64,000 nucleotides of DNA from Sulfitobacter sp. M05 (GCF_029285175.1 NZ_JABEDH010000006.1:62001-126000); one strand, 5' to 3'. Counted from the stretch's first letter, positions 53,757 through 63,172 are shown. Notes: generated by a model from the sequence alone, not told the origin. Numbers and translations are program-made.

Positions 53757-55696
53757 TCCTTACGCTTGGAGAAGTAATCCTCAGAGGTGCGCACCTGTGG
53801 ACGCGCGCCGCCCTGAAACGGATTGCCGCTGGAATGAAACTGCGCCTGAATGCGGCAGTTATCACACATCTGGATCATCTTGGCGGCTTCCGAATTTGCA
53901 AACATCGCATGTTTACCTGCCAGCTTTTCAGTGATCCTTTCCACGGTGGATTTCACACCAAACAACCCGCCGCATTCGATACAGGCAAATGGTTCCTCTT
54001 CGTGCAGCACCCGCTGGGTAAAGGCCGCATCAGTCAAATCCATCTGCGGTTTTAACGTAATCGCATTTTCGGGGCAGATATTGCTACACAGACCGCATTG
54101 CAGGCAGGCATCCTCCTGAAAGCGCAGCTGCGGCATGTCTGGATTATCGGCCAAGGCCCCCGACGGGCAAAGCGACACACAAGACAGGCACAACGTACAG
54201 GCGTCAGTATCCACCAGAACGGCCCCGTATGGCGCATTTTCCGGCAAGGCCACCAGCGTCGCATCGGGTTGCAACGCCTTGGCCGCCAGCCGCGCCACCT
54301 GACGACGCGCGCCGATTGGCAGCACTGGATCACAGGACACCGGTGCTGGACCCTGCGCATAAAGCAGATCACATAGCCCGTCAGGATCAACCGGGTGCAA
54401 CAACAGCACAGCCCGCGCGCCAGACAGGGCATCCGCCAAAACCGCCTGTGCTTCTATGACCTCCCCCTCTGCTTTGGGGGACATCAGAATATTGACCTGT
54501 TCAAATCCGCAGGCCAAGGCCGCCAACATCTCTGCATGGCCAAAACCGGACAGGGCATCGACCTCAAGCGGGATAACCCGCGCCGGCAAACCCCGCCCGA
54601 AACGTGCGGCCAGTGCAATCATTTCGGCCCCGAAACCGCCATCATGCACCAACAGCTGCGCCTGTGCGCCGCCCGCCTTACGATAGGTCGAAGCCAGCAA
54701 AGACATCCGGCGAAACAGCGTATCAACCGGCGGCGCATCATAGCTGATCGCCCCCGAGGGGCAGACCGCAGAACAAGAGCCGCAACCGGCGCAGATCATC
54801 GGGTCAATCGCCACATGTTCACCGGCGGAGAGGATGGCACCGGTCGGGCACACATTCAGACAGTTGGAACAGGCCGGCTGTTCGGCGCGGCTGTGAGCGC
54901 AAAGGCTGGGTTCCAGCCGGACATACAGCGGTTTCTCAAAGGTGCCGATGCTTTGCGACGCTGCCAGAACAGCCTGCGCAACCGCCGGCGGATGCTGCGG
55001 ATCGGCACGCAGATACCCTTCGCGTTTCTCAGGGGCAGGAAACAGGGCCAGCCCACCACTCAGGTCCAGAATAATATCGCACTCCGACACGGCACCACTT
55101 TGCGGCGCGCCCAGCTCAAAGGCACCACGCCCGCCAAGAGTCAGTTGTTGCAGCCCGTCGAAATGCACCGTGAACCCACCCAATGCACCGCTTGCACGGC
55201 GTATTTTTCCAACCACACAGTCAAACCGACGGTCAGTCGGAATCTGATCCGCCGAACTCAACAAAACCGTCACTGCCAATGTATCGCAAAGATCCGTTGC
55301 CGCCTTTACGGCTGCATCACCCCCGATGATCAAACATGTACCTTCGGAAATCACATCAACGGAACGGCCAGTCTGCACCGACATCGCGGCTTCGGCGGCA
55401 AGTGCTGCCATCTTGGGCGTGGCATCCCCTTCGCCCCAACCGGCCCGGTCCCGCAGATCAACAAATTGCGGAATTTCCGCGTCCACTTCTTCGGCAAGCT
55501 CTTCAAATCGCTGACGTTCTTGTTGACAGGCCAGCACCGCATCGCCCTGCGCTATCTCCTGCGCAGCGGCATCAATCTGCATGCCACACAGGTTGGTGTA
55601 GACCTTTGAACAAGCAAGCCCCGTCATATTGGAAAGCGCATCGGAATCAAGGTGTTGCGACCCCAGACAATCACATAGAACAAGTTTCTTCGACAT
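53750..55696 (-). CDS. Multi-cluster 4Fe-4S protein of the formate dehydrogenase locus
   Basis: A 648-residue cytoplasmic protein with two double [4Fe-4S] ferredoxin modules: about residues 280-325 (CSNCLNVCPTGAI, CAGCGSCSAVCPSGAI) and about 505-560 (CTLCLSCVSLCPSGAL, CLQCGLCSNICPENAI), plus further cysteine pairs near the end (CIECGGLFG, CDNCRI). Start at 55696 follows a GGGGGG stretch. It may carry electrons to or from the formate dehydrogenase or help in its assembly. Homologues lie in the same locus in related bacteria. No Tat signal, so it is probably cytoplasmic. Confidence 0.82.
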   Translation of the reverse strand: MSKKLVLCDCLGSQHLDSDALSNMTGLACSKVYTNLCGMQIDAAAQEIAQGDAVLACQQERQRFEELAEEVDAEIPQFVDLRDRAGWGEGDATPKMAALAAEAAMSVQTGRSVDVISEGTCLIIGGDAAVKAATDLCDTLAVTVLLSSADQIPTDRRFDCVVGKIRRASGALGGFTVHFDGLQQLTLGGRGAFELGAPQSGAVSECDIILDLSGGLALFPAPEKREGYLRADPQHPPAVAQAVLAASQSIGTFEKPLYVRLEPSLCAHSRAEQPACSNCLNVCPTGAILSAGEHVAIDPMICAGCGSCSAVCPSGAISYDAPPVDTLFRRMSLLASTYRKAGGAQAQLLVHDGGFGAEMIALAARFGRGLPARVIPLEVDALSGFGHAEMLAALACGFEQVNILMSPKAEGEVIEAQAVLADALSGARAVLLLHPVDPDGLCDLLYAQGPAPVSCDPVLPIGARRQVARLAAKALQPDATLVALPENAPYGAVLVDTDACTLCLSCVSLCPSGALADNPDMPQLRFQEDACLQCGLCSNICPENAITLKPQMDLTDAAFTQRVLHEEEPFACIECGGLFGVKSTVERITEKLAGKHAMFANSEAAKMIQMCDNCRIQAQFHSSGNPFQGGARPQVRTSEDYFSKRKDH

Positions 55697-56021
55697 GAAA
55701 ACGCCCCCCTTGATACGGCCCAACAAAGGCGCGCCCGTCAGGCTAGCCGTGATTCACCCGCGGCGTAAACCATGTTTTGCCCTTTGCCGTCATCCGCGAA
55801 AATGCTGCGCTCGCAAAAGAAATTTTTTCAAAAATCGCCAAGTTGCCAAAAACGGACTTCCAGCCCCCAATCCAGCACGCTATTGCCCCGATTCCGGAAT
55901 ATCCGTTCTTGCTGCACCGCCGAAAGGCGCGCGGCGGTTCGGGTTTGCGGTAAAAATCACTTTGTCTTTGCGTCACCGTCGGTCACACTCAGGACATGCT
56001 CTAGAAAACTCCGGGGGTCGT
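55697..56021. promoter_or_regulatory. Divergent promoter region between the Fe-S protein and the fdh operon
   Basis: 325 bp between the leftward Fe-S gene and the rightward DUF3305-to-fdh operon. It contains an AT-rich run near 55815-55840 amid GC-rich sequence, suggesting promoter elements, but no clear operator or riboswitch was recognised. Rightward expression of the whole fdh operon presumably starts here. Confidence 0.5.
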
Positions 56022-56582
56022 TTGACCGAAAGTTCACGAAAGTCTGTTTCGCTTCCGCTCGGCATTGTGATCCGCAAAGTGCCCGGTGTGACACGATGGG
56101 CATCGCACGTCTGGCAGGCGGTTGCGGTTTTGCCCGGTGCCACTGATGCTGCATGGAAAGAGCTGCGCCGCGACGGCGATGCCGTGGAGTATCACGCCAC
56201 CACCCTGCCGCTTGAACTGTTTCGCACCGATACCGAAGCTTATCTGCACGGGCTGTCCGCCAAGGTACCCGCAATCTATGTAGTGATGCGCGAAACCGGC
56301 AGGCCGCACCCGCTTGAGGTGGTATTGGCCACCGCCTCCCCCTACGAGGCGCAGGATTATGCCGACACTGGCGAGGAACTGGTTGAGAAGGTTCCAATGC
56401 CCGAGGGGCTGATCGCCTGGGTTCGGGACTATGTCGAAAAGCATCACGAGGACGAGGTGTTCGTGAAACGGCGTCGCGACAAATCCCGCGTCGATCACCA
56501 GCAGGACGGCATCGGCGATGCCCGCATCCGCCAGACCGCAGACGTCTATCGCGCCCCTTCCAAAAAGGCTGCACTGCAATGA
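56022..56582 (+). CDS. DUF3305 family protein
   Basis: About 186 residues; a conserved companion of formate dehydrogenase in proteobacteria. The body has the family-like opening SLPLGIVIRKVPGVTRW and LELFRTDTEAYL. There is no ATG in the right place: the TTG at 56022 gives MTESSRKSVSLPLGIVIRKV, fits the family length and follows a GGGGG stretch, but a GTG at 56064 is possible. Overlaps the next gene by four bases. Function unknown, presumably FDH maturation. Confidence 0.75.
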   Translation: MTESSRKSVSLPLGIVIRKVPGVTRWASHVWQAVAVLPGATDAAWKELRRDGDAVEYHATTLPLELFRTDTEAYLHGLSAKVPAIYVVMRETGRPHPLEVVLATASPYEAQDYADTGEELVEKVPMPEGLIAWVRDYVEKHHEDEVFVKRRRDKSRVDHQQDGIGDARIRQTADVYRAPSKKAALQ

Positions 56583-57199
56583 GTGGCAATGATTTCTGGG
56601 CCCGTCGCAAGGCCGCCGTTCTGGCCGAAGAAAAAACGGCCAAGCGCGCTTTGGAACAACAAGCGCTACACCAAGAGCAAGCGGCATTAGAAGAGAAATC
56701 CGATGCCGATATCCTTGCCGAGTTGGACCTGCCCGATCCTGACCAATTACAAATGGGTGATGATTTTTCGGCGTTCATGGCCAAGGCCGTGCCGGACAGA
56801 ATCCGCCGGCGTGCGTTGCGCACGCTTTGGCGGTCGAACCCGGTTCTGGCAAATGTGGATATGCTGGTCGATTACGGCGAGGATTTCACCGACTCTGCAT
56901 TGGTCGTTGAAAACATGCAGACCGCCTATCAGGTCGGCAAGGGCATGTTGAAACACATCGAAGAAATGGCCCGTCAGGCAGAAGAACAAGAGACCCCGCC
57001 GCAGGTGCAGGCACACGAACCCGATGACGCACCCGCATCACAAGACGATCCGGATTTGAGCGATGCACCAGTCGCGGCACAGGCCGCATCTACGACCATC
57101 GCACCGGTTGACGCATCAATGGAGGATGCAGATGATATTCATCCCGAAGCAACGCCGCGCAGAATGAAATTCACAATACTTAAGGAGGGCGCCGCGTGA
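56579..57199 (+). CDS. DUF3306 family protein
   Basis: A 206-residue protein regularly paired with DUF3305 beside formate dehydrogenase. It has the N-terminal DFWARRKAAVLAEE, a conserved RRRALRTLWRSNPVLANVD near residue 80, and a low-complexity acidic Pro/Ala-rich tail. Overlaps DUF3305 (ATGA) and the TorD gene (GTGA) by four bases each. Cytoplasmic and of unknown role. Confidence 0.82.
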   Translation: MSGNDFWARRKAAVLAEEKTAKRALEQQALHQEQAALEEKSDADILAELDLPDPDQLQMGDDFSAFMAKAVPDRIRRRALRTLWRSNPVLANVDMLVDYGEDFTDSALVVENMQTAYQVGKGMLKHIEEMARQAEEQETPPQVQAHEPDDAPASQDDPDLSDAPVAAQAASTTIAPVDASMEDADDIHPEATPRRMKFTILKEGAA

Positions 57200-57801
57200 C
57201 CACTATCGAAGACACAAAGATCCCTTCCGAAGACCGCTTGCGCGCCGATCTGTACAATTTCCTTGGCCTGTTGTTGTCAGGACCACCGGGGCAAATTTTG
57301 CTGGATCAATGCGCGGGCCTGACCGGCGACGCCAGTGATCTGGGCAAGGCCATTGGCAGCCTGTCGCGAGTCGCAGGCGTGTGCAAACCCGCCAAGGTTG
57401 AAAGCGAATTCAACGCTCTGTTTGTCGGGCTGGGCCGGGGCGAGTTGTTGCCCTATGCCAGCTATTACCTAACGGGGTTTCTGAACGAAAAACCATTGGC
57501 CAGCCTGCGTACGGATATGGCGATGCGCGGCATGACCCGCTCGCCCAACGTCTATGAACCCGAAGACAACATCGCGTCACTGATGGAAATGATGGGCGGC
57601 ATGATCGTTGGGCGTTTCAGCACCCCTGCAACGCTGGCCGACCAAAAGGTGTTCTTCAACAGACATATCGCACCATGGGCCGGACATTTCTTTTCTGACC
57701 TCGAAGCGGCGAAAAACTCGGTGCTTTATGCTTCCGTGGGCAGCGTCGGACGGGCGTTCATGGAAATCGAACGCGAAGCATTCAGAATGACAGCGGCCTG
57801 A
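57196..57801 (+). CDS. TorD/DmsD-family molecular chaperone
   Basis: A 201-residue all-helical chaperone. The segment YASYYLTGFLNEKPLASLR with EPEDNIASLMEMMGGMIVG is the family signature (E-P-x-D-x-I). TorD-type proteins bind Tat signal peptides of molybdo- or tungstoenzymes and hold the apoprotein until its cofactor is inserted. Here the client is likely the alpha subunit at 58167 or the 63-residue Tat protein before it. The start is GTG at 57196. Confidence 0.9.
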   Translation: MTTIEDTKIPSEDRLRADLYNFLGLLLSGPPGQILLDQCAGLTGDASDLGKAIGSLSRVAGVCKPAKVESEFNALFVGLGRGELLPYASYYLTGFLNEKPLASLRTDMAMRGMTRSPNVYEPEDNIASLMEMMGGMIVGRFSTPATLADQKVFFNRHIAPWAGHFFSDLEAAKNSVLYASVGSVGRAFMEIEREAFRMTAA

Positions 57802-57859
57802 TCGGGGCCGCGTTTAACCGGCGGGGATGCCCGCCAACACAAGGGAGGGAGACATCCCC

Positions 57860-58051
57860 ATGACCAAGAAGACCGAAGACGGCGCGAGCCGGCGCGATTT
57901 TCTAAAATTTGCCGGTACTGCGGCACCTGCTGCGGCCGTGGCGCTGACCGCAGGCACATCAGCGGCAGAGGCCAAACCGACCGACCTTGCATCCGAAACC
58001 ATGCAAGACACGGCGCATACCCGCGCATACCTTGACAGCGCCCGCTTCTAG
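57860..58051 (+). CDS. Formate dehydrogenase region Tat-signal protein
   Basis: A 63-residue protein that is little more than a Tat signal: SRRDFLK at 10-16, a hydrophobic stretch AAPAAAVALTAG, then a short mature part ending HTRAYLDSARF. Proteins of this size and pattern are a named family of formate dehydrogenase loci. It lies between the TorD chaperone and the alpha subunit. The ATG at 57860 is behind AGGGAGGGAG. It may act as an escort for export or a signal-peptide decoy; this is open. Confidence 0.85.
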   Translation: MTKKTEDGASRRDFLKFAGTAAPAAAVALTAGTSAAEAKPTDLASETMQDTAHTRAYLDSARF

Positions 58052-58166
58052 GACGCCGTAAACAGACGATCCAAAGACGACTGGTTGCGTGACGCCCGAC
58101 TGTCTGAGGCCAAAATATTAACCAAGCAAGCAAGGGCCACGCCCGCGCAAGCAAGGGAGAACGAAA

Positions 58167-61100
58167 ATGCTTAGGAAAAAGACCAACGGGGTTGCGCGAC
58201 GCCCCCAGCGGACCGGCATCCTGTCTGACATCGCTGAAAAATCTGTTGACCGCCGTGCATTCCTGCGCGGGTCCGGTCTGGCCATCGGGGGGCTTGCCGC
58301 GATCTCGGCCACTGCCGGTTCGGTCACACAGGCCAATGCGGCAACCGCCGTTGACGGCGCAGTTGAAACCATCAAATCCGTTTGTACCCACTGTTCTGTG
58401 GGCTGCACCGTGATTGCCGAGGTCAGTAATGGCGTCTGGACCGGGCAGGAACCCGGTTGGGACAGCCCGTTCAACCTTGGGGCACATTGCGCCAAAGGGG
58501 CCGCCGTGCGCGAACATGCCCATGGTGAACGCCGCCTGAAATACCCGATGAAGAAAGAGGGTGGCGAATGGAAACGCATTTCATGGGATCAGGCGATCAA
58601 CGAGATCGGCGATGGCATGATGGACATCCGCGAGGAAAGCGGGCCGGATTCCGTTTACTGGTTGGGATCAGCCAAGCATAACAACGAACAGGCCTATCTG
58701 TTCCGCAAGTTCGCCGCCTATTGGGGCACCAATAACGTCGACCATCAGGCGCGGATTTGTCACTCTACAACGGTTGCGGGTGTCGCCAACACATGGGGCT
58801 ACGGCGCCATGACCAATAGCTACAACGACATTCACAATTCCAAAGCGATCTTTATCATCGGTGGCAACCCCGCCGAAGCGCATCCTGTATCCCTGCTGCA
58901 TCTGCTGAAAGCCAAAGAACAGAACAACGCACCGGTGATCGTCTGTGATCCCCGCTTTACCCGCACGGCGGCCCATGCGGATGAGTATGTGCGTTTCCGT
59001 CCCGGCACCGATGTGGCGCTGGTCTGGGGCATTCTATGGCACATCTTTGAAAACGGCTGGGAGGACAAAGAATTCATCCGCACCCGTGTCTGGGGCATGG
59101 ACCAGATCAAGGACGAAGTCAGCAAATGGACTCCTGAAGAAGTCGAGCGCGTCACCGGTGCGCCGTCAGAACAGCTGCGCCGGGTGGCCCGCACCTTGGC
59201 AAACAACCGCCCCGGCACCGTGATCTGGTGTATGGGTGGCACGCAGCACACCAATGGTAACAACAACACCCGCGCCTATTGCGTGCTTCAACTGGCCCTT
59301 GGCAACATGGGCACCGAAGGCGGCGGCACCAACATTTTCCGCGGCCACGACAACGTGCAAGGCGCAACCGATCTGGGCGTGCTTTCGCACACCCTGCCCG
59401 GCTATTACGGGCTGTCTGCAGGGGCCTGGGCACATTGGGGCCGGGTCTGGGGCGAAGATGGCGAATGGCTGAAGAACCAGTTTGCCATGACCAAAAGCGC
59501 CGATGGCAAAGACAAGTCGCTGCAAAACCTCACGGGTATTCCGGTGTCGCGCTGGATCGACGGGGTGCTTGAAGACCCCGACAACATGGACAACCCCGAC
59601 AAGGTGCGCGCCATGGTTCTCTGGGGACATGCGCCAAACTCTCAGACCCGTCAGAAGGAAATGAAAACCGCGATGGAAAAACTGGATATGCTGGTCGTGA
59701 TCGACCCTTATCCAACGGTTTCCGCCGTGCTGCACGACCGCACAGACGGTGTCTATCTGCTGCCCGCTTGTACGCAGTTTGAAACACGCGGTTCGGTGAC
59801 AGCATCCAACCGGTCGCTTCAATGGCGTGACAAAGTGGTCGATCCCCTGTTCGAAAGCTTGCCGGACGAGGTGATCATTGCCAAGTTCGCCACAAAATTC
59901 GGCTGGGCAGACCGCCTGTTCCGCAACATCGAAATGGACGATGCCGAAACGCCCAATGTTGAATCCATCACCCGCGAGTTCAACCGTGGTATGTGGACTG
60001 TCGGCTATACCGGCCAGTCGCCCGAGCGCATCAAGAAGCATATGGCGAACCAGCATACCTTTGACCGCACAACGCTGCAGGCCGTTGGTGGCCCCGCAGA
60101 TGGCGATTACTACGGCATGCCATGGCCCTGCTGGGGCACCGCCGAGATGAATCATCCCGGCACACCCAACCTTTATGACATGTCCAAACGTGTGTCAGAG
60201 GGCGGGCTAACCTTCCGTGCCCGTTTTGGTGTGGAACGCGACGGTGACAATCTGCTGGCCGAAGGCGTCTACAGCAAGGATTCCGACATTCAGGACGGCT
60301 ATCCCGAGTTCACGTTCCAGATGCTGGTAGATCTGGGCTGGGACAAGGAATTGACAGACGCCGAACGTCGTTCGATCGCACAGGTCGCCGGTGTTTCGCT
60401 TGGGGATGTCAAAGAAGGGGATGTCGGCAATGCCGATGATGGCGAAGCGGCAACCGACACGGCATCCGCCAGTGGCCTGACATCAGGCACCGGTACACAG
60501 GGCGCAGACGAAGAAGTCGGTGAACAATCCATGTCGCCCTTCCCGTCGGACTTCAACGAGAAGGCCAGCAAAATCAACTGGAAGACCGACCTTTCCGGCG
60601 GCATCCAGCGGGTTGCGATTGCCCATGAATGTGCGCCCTTCGGCAATGCCAAGGCCCGTGCGGTTGTATGGACCTTCCCCGATCCGGTACCGGTCCACCG
60701 CGAACCGCTTTATACCAACCGCCGTGATCTGGTTGAGGATTACCCAACATATGAGGATCGCAAGTTCTATCGCCTTCCGACCATGTACGCCTCGATCCAG
60801 AAACAGGATTTCAGCAAAGACTATCCGATCATCCTGACATCGGGCCGTTTGGTGGAATACGAGGGTGGCGGCGATGAAAGCCGCTCGAATCCGTGGCTGG
60901 CCGAACTCCAGCAGGACATGTTTGTCGAAATCAACACACGCGACGCCAACAACCTTGGGGTACGTGACGGCAAACAGGTCTGGGTCGAAGGCCCCGAAGG
61001 CGGCAAGGTCAAAGTCATGGCCATGGTCACCGAACGGGTCGGCGAAGGTGTCGCCTTTATGCCGTTCCACTTTGGTGGTCATCTTGAGGGCAAGGACCTG

Positions 61101-61235
61101 CGCAGCAAATATCCTGATGGTGCCGACCCTTACGTACTGGGCGAAAGCACCAACACCGCCCAGACTTATGGCTATGACTCAGTCACCCAAATGCAGGAGA
61201 CAAAATGTACTCTCTGCAAAATTTCAGCAGCATAA
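58167..61235 (+). CDS. fdhA: Periplasmic formate dehydrogenase, catalytic alpha subunit
   Basis: A 1022-residue molybdopterin oxidoreductase exported by Tat (VDRRAFLRGSGLAIGG). The [4Fe-4S] ligands are Cys73, Cys76, Cys80 and Cys108. The metal ligand is Cys198 in ARICHSTTVAG, so this is the cysteine, not selenocysteine, form, with the adjacent catalytic His199. Residues about 745-790 form an acidic, Gly/Ser-rich insert. The C-terminal domain binds the second pterin. It oxidises formate to CO2 in the periplasm, passing electrons through FdhB and FdhC. Tungsten or molybdenum cannot be told from this subunit. Confidence 0.95.
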   Translation: MLRKKTNGVARRPQRTGILSDIAEKSVDRRAFLRGSGLAIGGLAAISATAGSVTQANAATAVDGAVETIKSVCTHCSVGCTVIAEVSNGVWTGQEPGWDSPFNLGAHCAKGAAVREHAHGERRLKYPMKKEGGEWKRISWDQAINEIGDGMMDIREESGPDSVYWLGSAKHNNEQAYLFRKFAAYWGTNNVDHQARICHSTTVAGVANTWGYGAMTNSYNDIHNSKAIFIIGGNPAEAHPVSLLHLLKAKEQNNAPVIVCDPRFTRTAAHADEYVRFRPGTDVALVWGILWHIFENGWEDKEFIRTRVWGMDQIKDEVSKWTPEEVERVTGAPSEQLRRVARTLANNRPGTVIWCMGGTQHTNGNNNTRAYCVLQLALGNMGTEGGGTNIFRGHDNVQGATDLGVLSHTLPGYYGLSAGAWAHWGRVWGEDGEWLKNQFAMTKSADGKDKSLQNLTGIPVSRWIDGVLEDPDNMDNPDKVRAMVLWGHAPNSQTRQKEMKTAMEKLDMLVVIDPYPTVSAVLHDRTDGVYLLPACTQFETRGSVTASNRSLQWRDKVVDPLFESLPDEVIIAKFATKFGWADRLFRNIEMDDAETPNVESITREFNRGMWTVGYTGQSPERIKKHMANQHTFDRTTLQAVGGPADGDYYGMPWPCWGTAEMNHPGTPNLYDMSKRVSEGGLTFRARFGVERDGDNLLAEGVYSKDSDIQDGYPEFTFQMLVDLGWDKELTDAERRSIAQVAGVSLGDVKEGDVGNADDGEAATDTASASGLTSGTGTQGADEEVGEQSMSPFPSDFNEKASKINWKTDLSGGIQRVAIAHECAPFGNAKARAVVWTFPDPVPVHREPLYTNRRDLVEDYPTYEDRKFYRLPTMYASIQKQDFSKDYPIILTSGRLVEYEGGGDESRSNPWLAELQQDMFVEINTRDANNLGVRDGKQVWVEGPEGGKVKVMAMVTERVGEGVAFMPFHFGGHLEGKDLRSKYPDGADPYVLGESTNTAQTYGYDSVTQMQETKCTLCKISAA

Positions 61236-61247
61236 GGAGACTAACCA

Positions 61248-61841
61248 ATGGCAAGAGCAAAGTTTCTCGTCGACGCCGAACGCTGCATTGAATGCAACGC
61301 CTGCGTCACCGCCTGTAAGAACGAACACGAGGTTCCATGGGGCATCAACCGGCGCAAGGTCGTCACGATCAATGACGGCAAACCGGGCGAACGGTCGATT
61401 TCCGTGGCCTGTATGCATTGTTCCGACGCGCCCTGCATGGCGGTCTGTCCGGTGGATTGTTTTTACCAGAACGAAGAAGGCGTGGTTCTCCACTCCAAAG
61501 ATCTGTGCATTGGCTGTGGCTACTGTTTCTATGCCTGCCCCTTTGGCGCACCACAGTACCCGCAGGCTGGTAACTTTGGGTCCCGTGGCAAGATGGACAA
61601 ATGTACCTTCTGTGCTGGTGGCCCAGAGGAAAACCACTCGACGGCAGAATTCGCCAAATACGGGCGCAACCGGATCGCTGAAGGCAAACTGCCGATCTGC
61701 GCCGAAATGTGTTCAACCAAGGCGCTTTTGGCGGGCGACGGCGACATCGTTTCCGGCATCTACCGCGAGCGCGTCGTTGCCCGCGGCTTCGGTTCCGGTG
61801 CATGGGGCTGGGGCACGGCCTACGATCAAAAAGGCGGTTGA
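61248..61841 (+). CDS. fdhB: Formate dehydrogenase Fe-S subunit beta
   Basis: A 197-residue four-cluster ferredoxin-type subunit. Cysteine groups are CIECNACVTACKNEH, CMHCSDAPCMAVCPVDC, CIGCGYCFYACPFGAPQ and the final CTFC with CAEMC, giving four [4Fe-4S] clusters for electron transfer from FdhA to FdhC. It begins 12 bp after fdhA behind AAGGAG. It lacks its own signal peptide, so it is presumably exported with the Tat-bearing alpha subunit. Confidence 0.94.
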   Translation: MARAKFLVDAERCIECNACVTACKNEHEVPWGINRRKVVTINDGKPGERSISVACMHCSDAPCMAVCPVDCFYQNEEGVVLHSKDLCIGCGYCFYACPFGAPQYPQAGNFGSRGKMDKCTFCAGGPEENHSTAEFAKYGRNRIAEGKLPICAEMCSTKALLAGDGDIVSGIYRERVVARGFGSGAWGWGTAYDQKGG

Positions 61842-61868
61842 ACCCCTTTGCCCGAATATGTGAACACC

Positions 61869-61897
61869 AAAGGGCGGTCCAGCGGGTCGCCCTTTTT
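61869..61897 (+). terminator. Intrinsic terminator between fdhB and fdhC
   Basis: AAAGGGCG (61869-61876) and CGCCCTTT (61888-61895) form an 8-bp stem with an 11-base loop followed by a T-run (61893-61897), 27 bp after the fdhB stop. It sits within the operon, so it probably lowers expression of fdhC and the downstream tup genes or is conditional. The stem-loop is seen; the effect is inferred. Confidence 0.6.
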
Positions 61898-61923
61898 CGC
61901 CCAACACCCTGTAAGGATCTGAC

Positions 61924-63120
61924 ATGCTGCGCGCCCTGACCGCTTTGTTGCTGACCCTGTTGTTTGTTTCATCCGCAACTGCCCAAGACACCGCAATGCC
62001 CGACCGAAGTGCCACCGGCGGGGCACAGACCCTACAGGATATTCTGGCCCGTCAGAACGGCGCGCAAGTGGACAATGCATTCCGCAGTCAGGCCACCGGC
62101 AACCCTGACAGCGCCGCCGGCATGGCAGAACAGCTTGGCACTTTGGGCGGCACATCCGACCCCGAGCTTTGGCGCGCGCTGCGCTTTGGCACGGCTGATA
62201 TCACCACTGCAAACAGAGGGCCGGCCGCCACGGTATTGGTGCAGGACGGTGGCATGAAATGGCTGCTGTTCCGTCAGGGACCCCTGGCAACCTATGGCGC
62301 CTATCTGTTGATCGGCACGATTGTTCTGCTGGGCCTGTTTTATCTGATCCGGGGCCGCATCACTATCGACGGCGAAAAAACCGGTCACAAGCTTCTGCGG
62401 TTCAAGATGATCGAGCGTTTCGGGCATTGGTTGCTCGCAGGTTCATTTCTCCTGCTGGGTCTGACCGGCCTAATTTCCCTGTTCGGACGCAAGGTGCTGA
62501 TCCCGGCTTTTGGCCACGAGGCTTTTGCCTTTCTCGCGGTCGGCTCCAAGTGGGTGCATAATAATGTGTCCTGGGCCTTTATTCTGGGGCTGGTGATGAT
62601 CCTTGTCATGTGGGTCATCCATAACCTGCCCGACCGCACCGATATCAACTGGCTGGTGAAAGGCGGCGGGATTTTCTCCAAGGGACACCCCCCCGCCAAG
62701 AAATTCAACGCCGGTCAAAAGATGATCTTCTGGTCGGTGATCATACTGGGCACCTCTATTTCGGTTTCCGGCGTTTCGCTGCTGTTCCCCTTCGAAATCA
62801 ACATCTTTGCCGCAACCTTTGCCAAACTAAACGCCCTTGGTATTTCCGGCCTGCTTGGGTTTGGCGAATTGCGCGAAGTGCTGGCACCACATGAGGAAAT
62901 GCAGTACGCGCAGCTGTGGCATGCCGGCGTCAGCTTTGTCCTGATGGCCATCATTCTTGCCCATATCTATATCGGCACCGTGGGCATGGAAGGGGCCGCC
63001 GACGCCATGACCACCGGCGAGGTAGAGGAACAATGGGCCCGCGAACATCATTCCCTTTGGGTTGACGAGGTGATGCCGCCGGATACAAAATCCACAACCA
63101 AGGCGACGCCGGCAGAATAA
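61924..63120 (+). CDS. fdhC: Formate dehydrogenase cytochrome b subunit gamma
   Basis: A 398-residue membrane subunit with a cleavable signal peptide (ending SSATAQD), an extracytoplasmic N-terminal part, and about five membrane helices (near 118, 160, 215, 275 and 330). The histidines around the helices (FGHWLLAG, WVIHNL, LWHAGVSFVL) could bind two b haems. It passes electrons from FdhB to quinone. Preceded by the fdhB terminator and followed by a 42-residue gene. Confidence 0.92.
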   Translation: MLRALTALLLTLLFVSSATAQDTAMPDRSATGGAQTLQDILARQNGAQVDNAFRSQATGNPDSAAGMAEQLGTLGGTSDPELWRALRFGTADITTANRGPAATVLVQDGGMKWLLFRQGPLATYGAYLLIGTIVLLGLFYLIRGRITIDGEKTGHKLLRFKMIERFGHWLLAGSFLLLGLTGLISLFGRKVLIPAFGHEAFAFLAVGSKWVHNNVSWAFILGLVMILVMWVIHNLPDRTDINWLVKGGGIFSKGHPPAKKFNAGQKMIFWSVIILGTSISVSGVSLLFPFEINIFAATFAKLNALGISGLLGFGELREVLAPHEEMQYAQLWHAGVSFVLMAIILAHIYIGTVGMEGAADAMTTGEVEEQWAREHHSLWVDEVMPPDTKSTTKATPAE

Positions 63121-63172
63121 CCATGCTAAGCCCTAGACCGACACACCGAAACGCTACTGAAAGAGACCCAAG

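Noticed and set aside
54395..55609. A 404-codon open frame on the plus strand opposite the multi-cluster Fe-S gene
   Set aside because: The opposite strand encodes clear ferredoxin cysteine motifs; the plus-strand frame is Arg/Gln/His-rich shadow sequence.
58752..58775. Possible selenocysteine site in FdhA
   Set aside because: The codon at the metal-ligand position is TGT for cysteine, and no in-frame TGA occurs.
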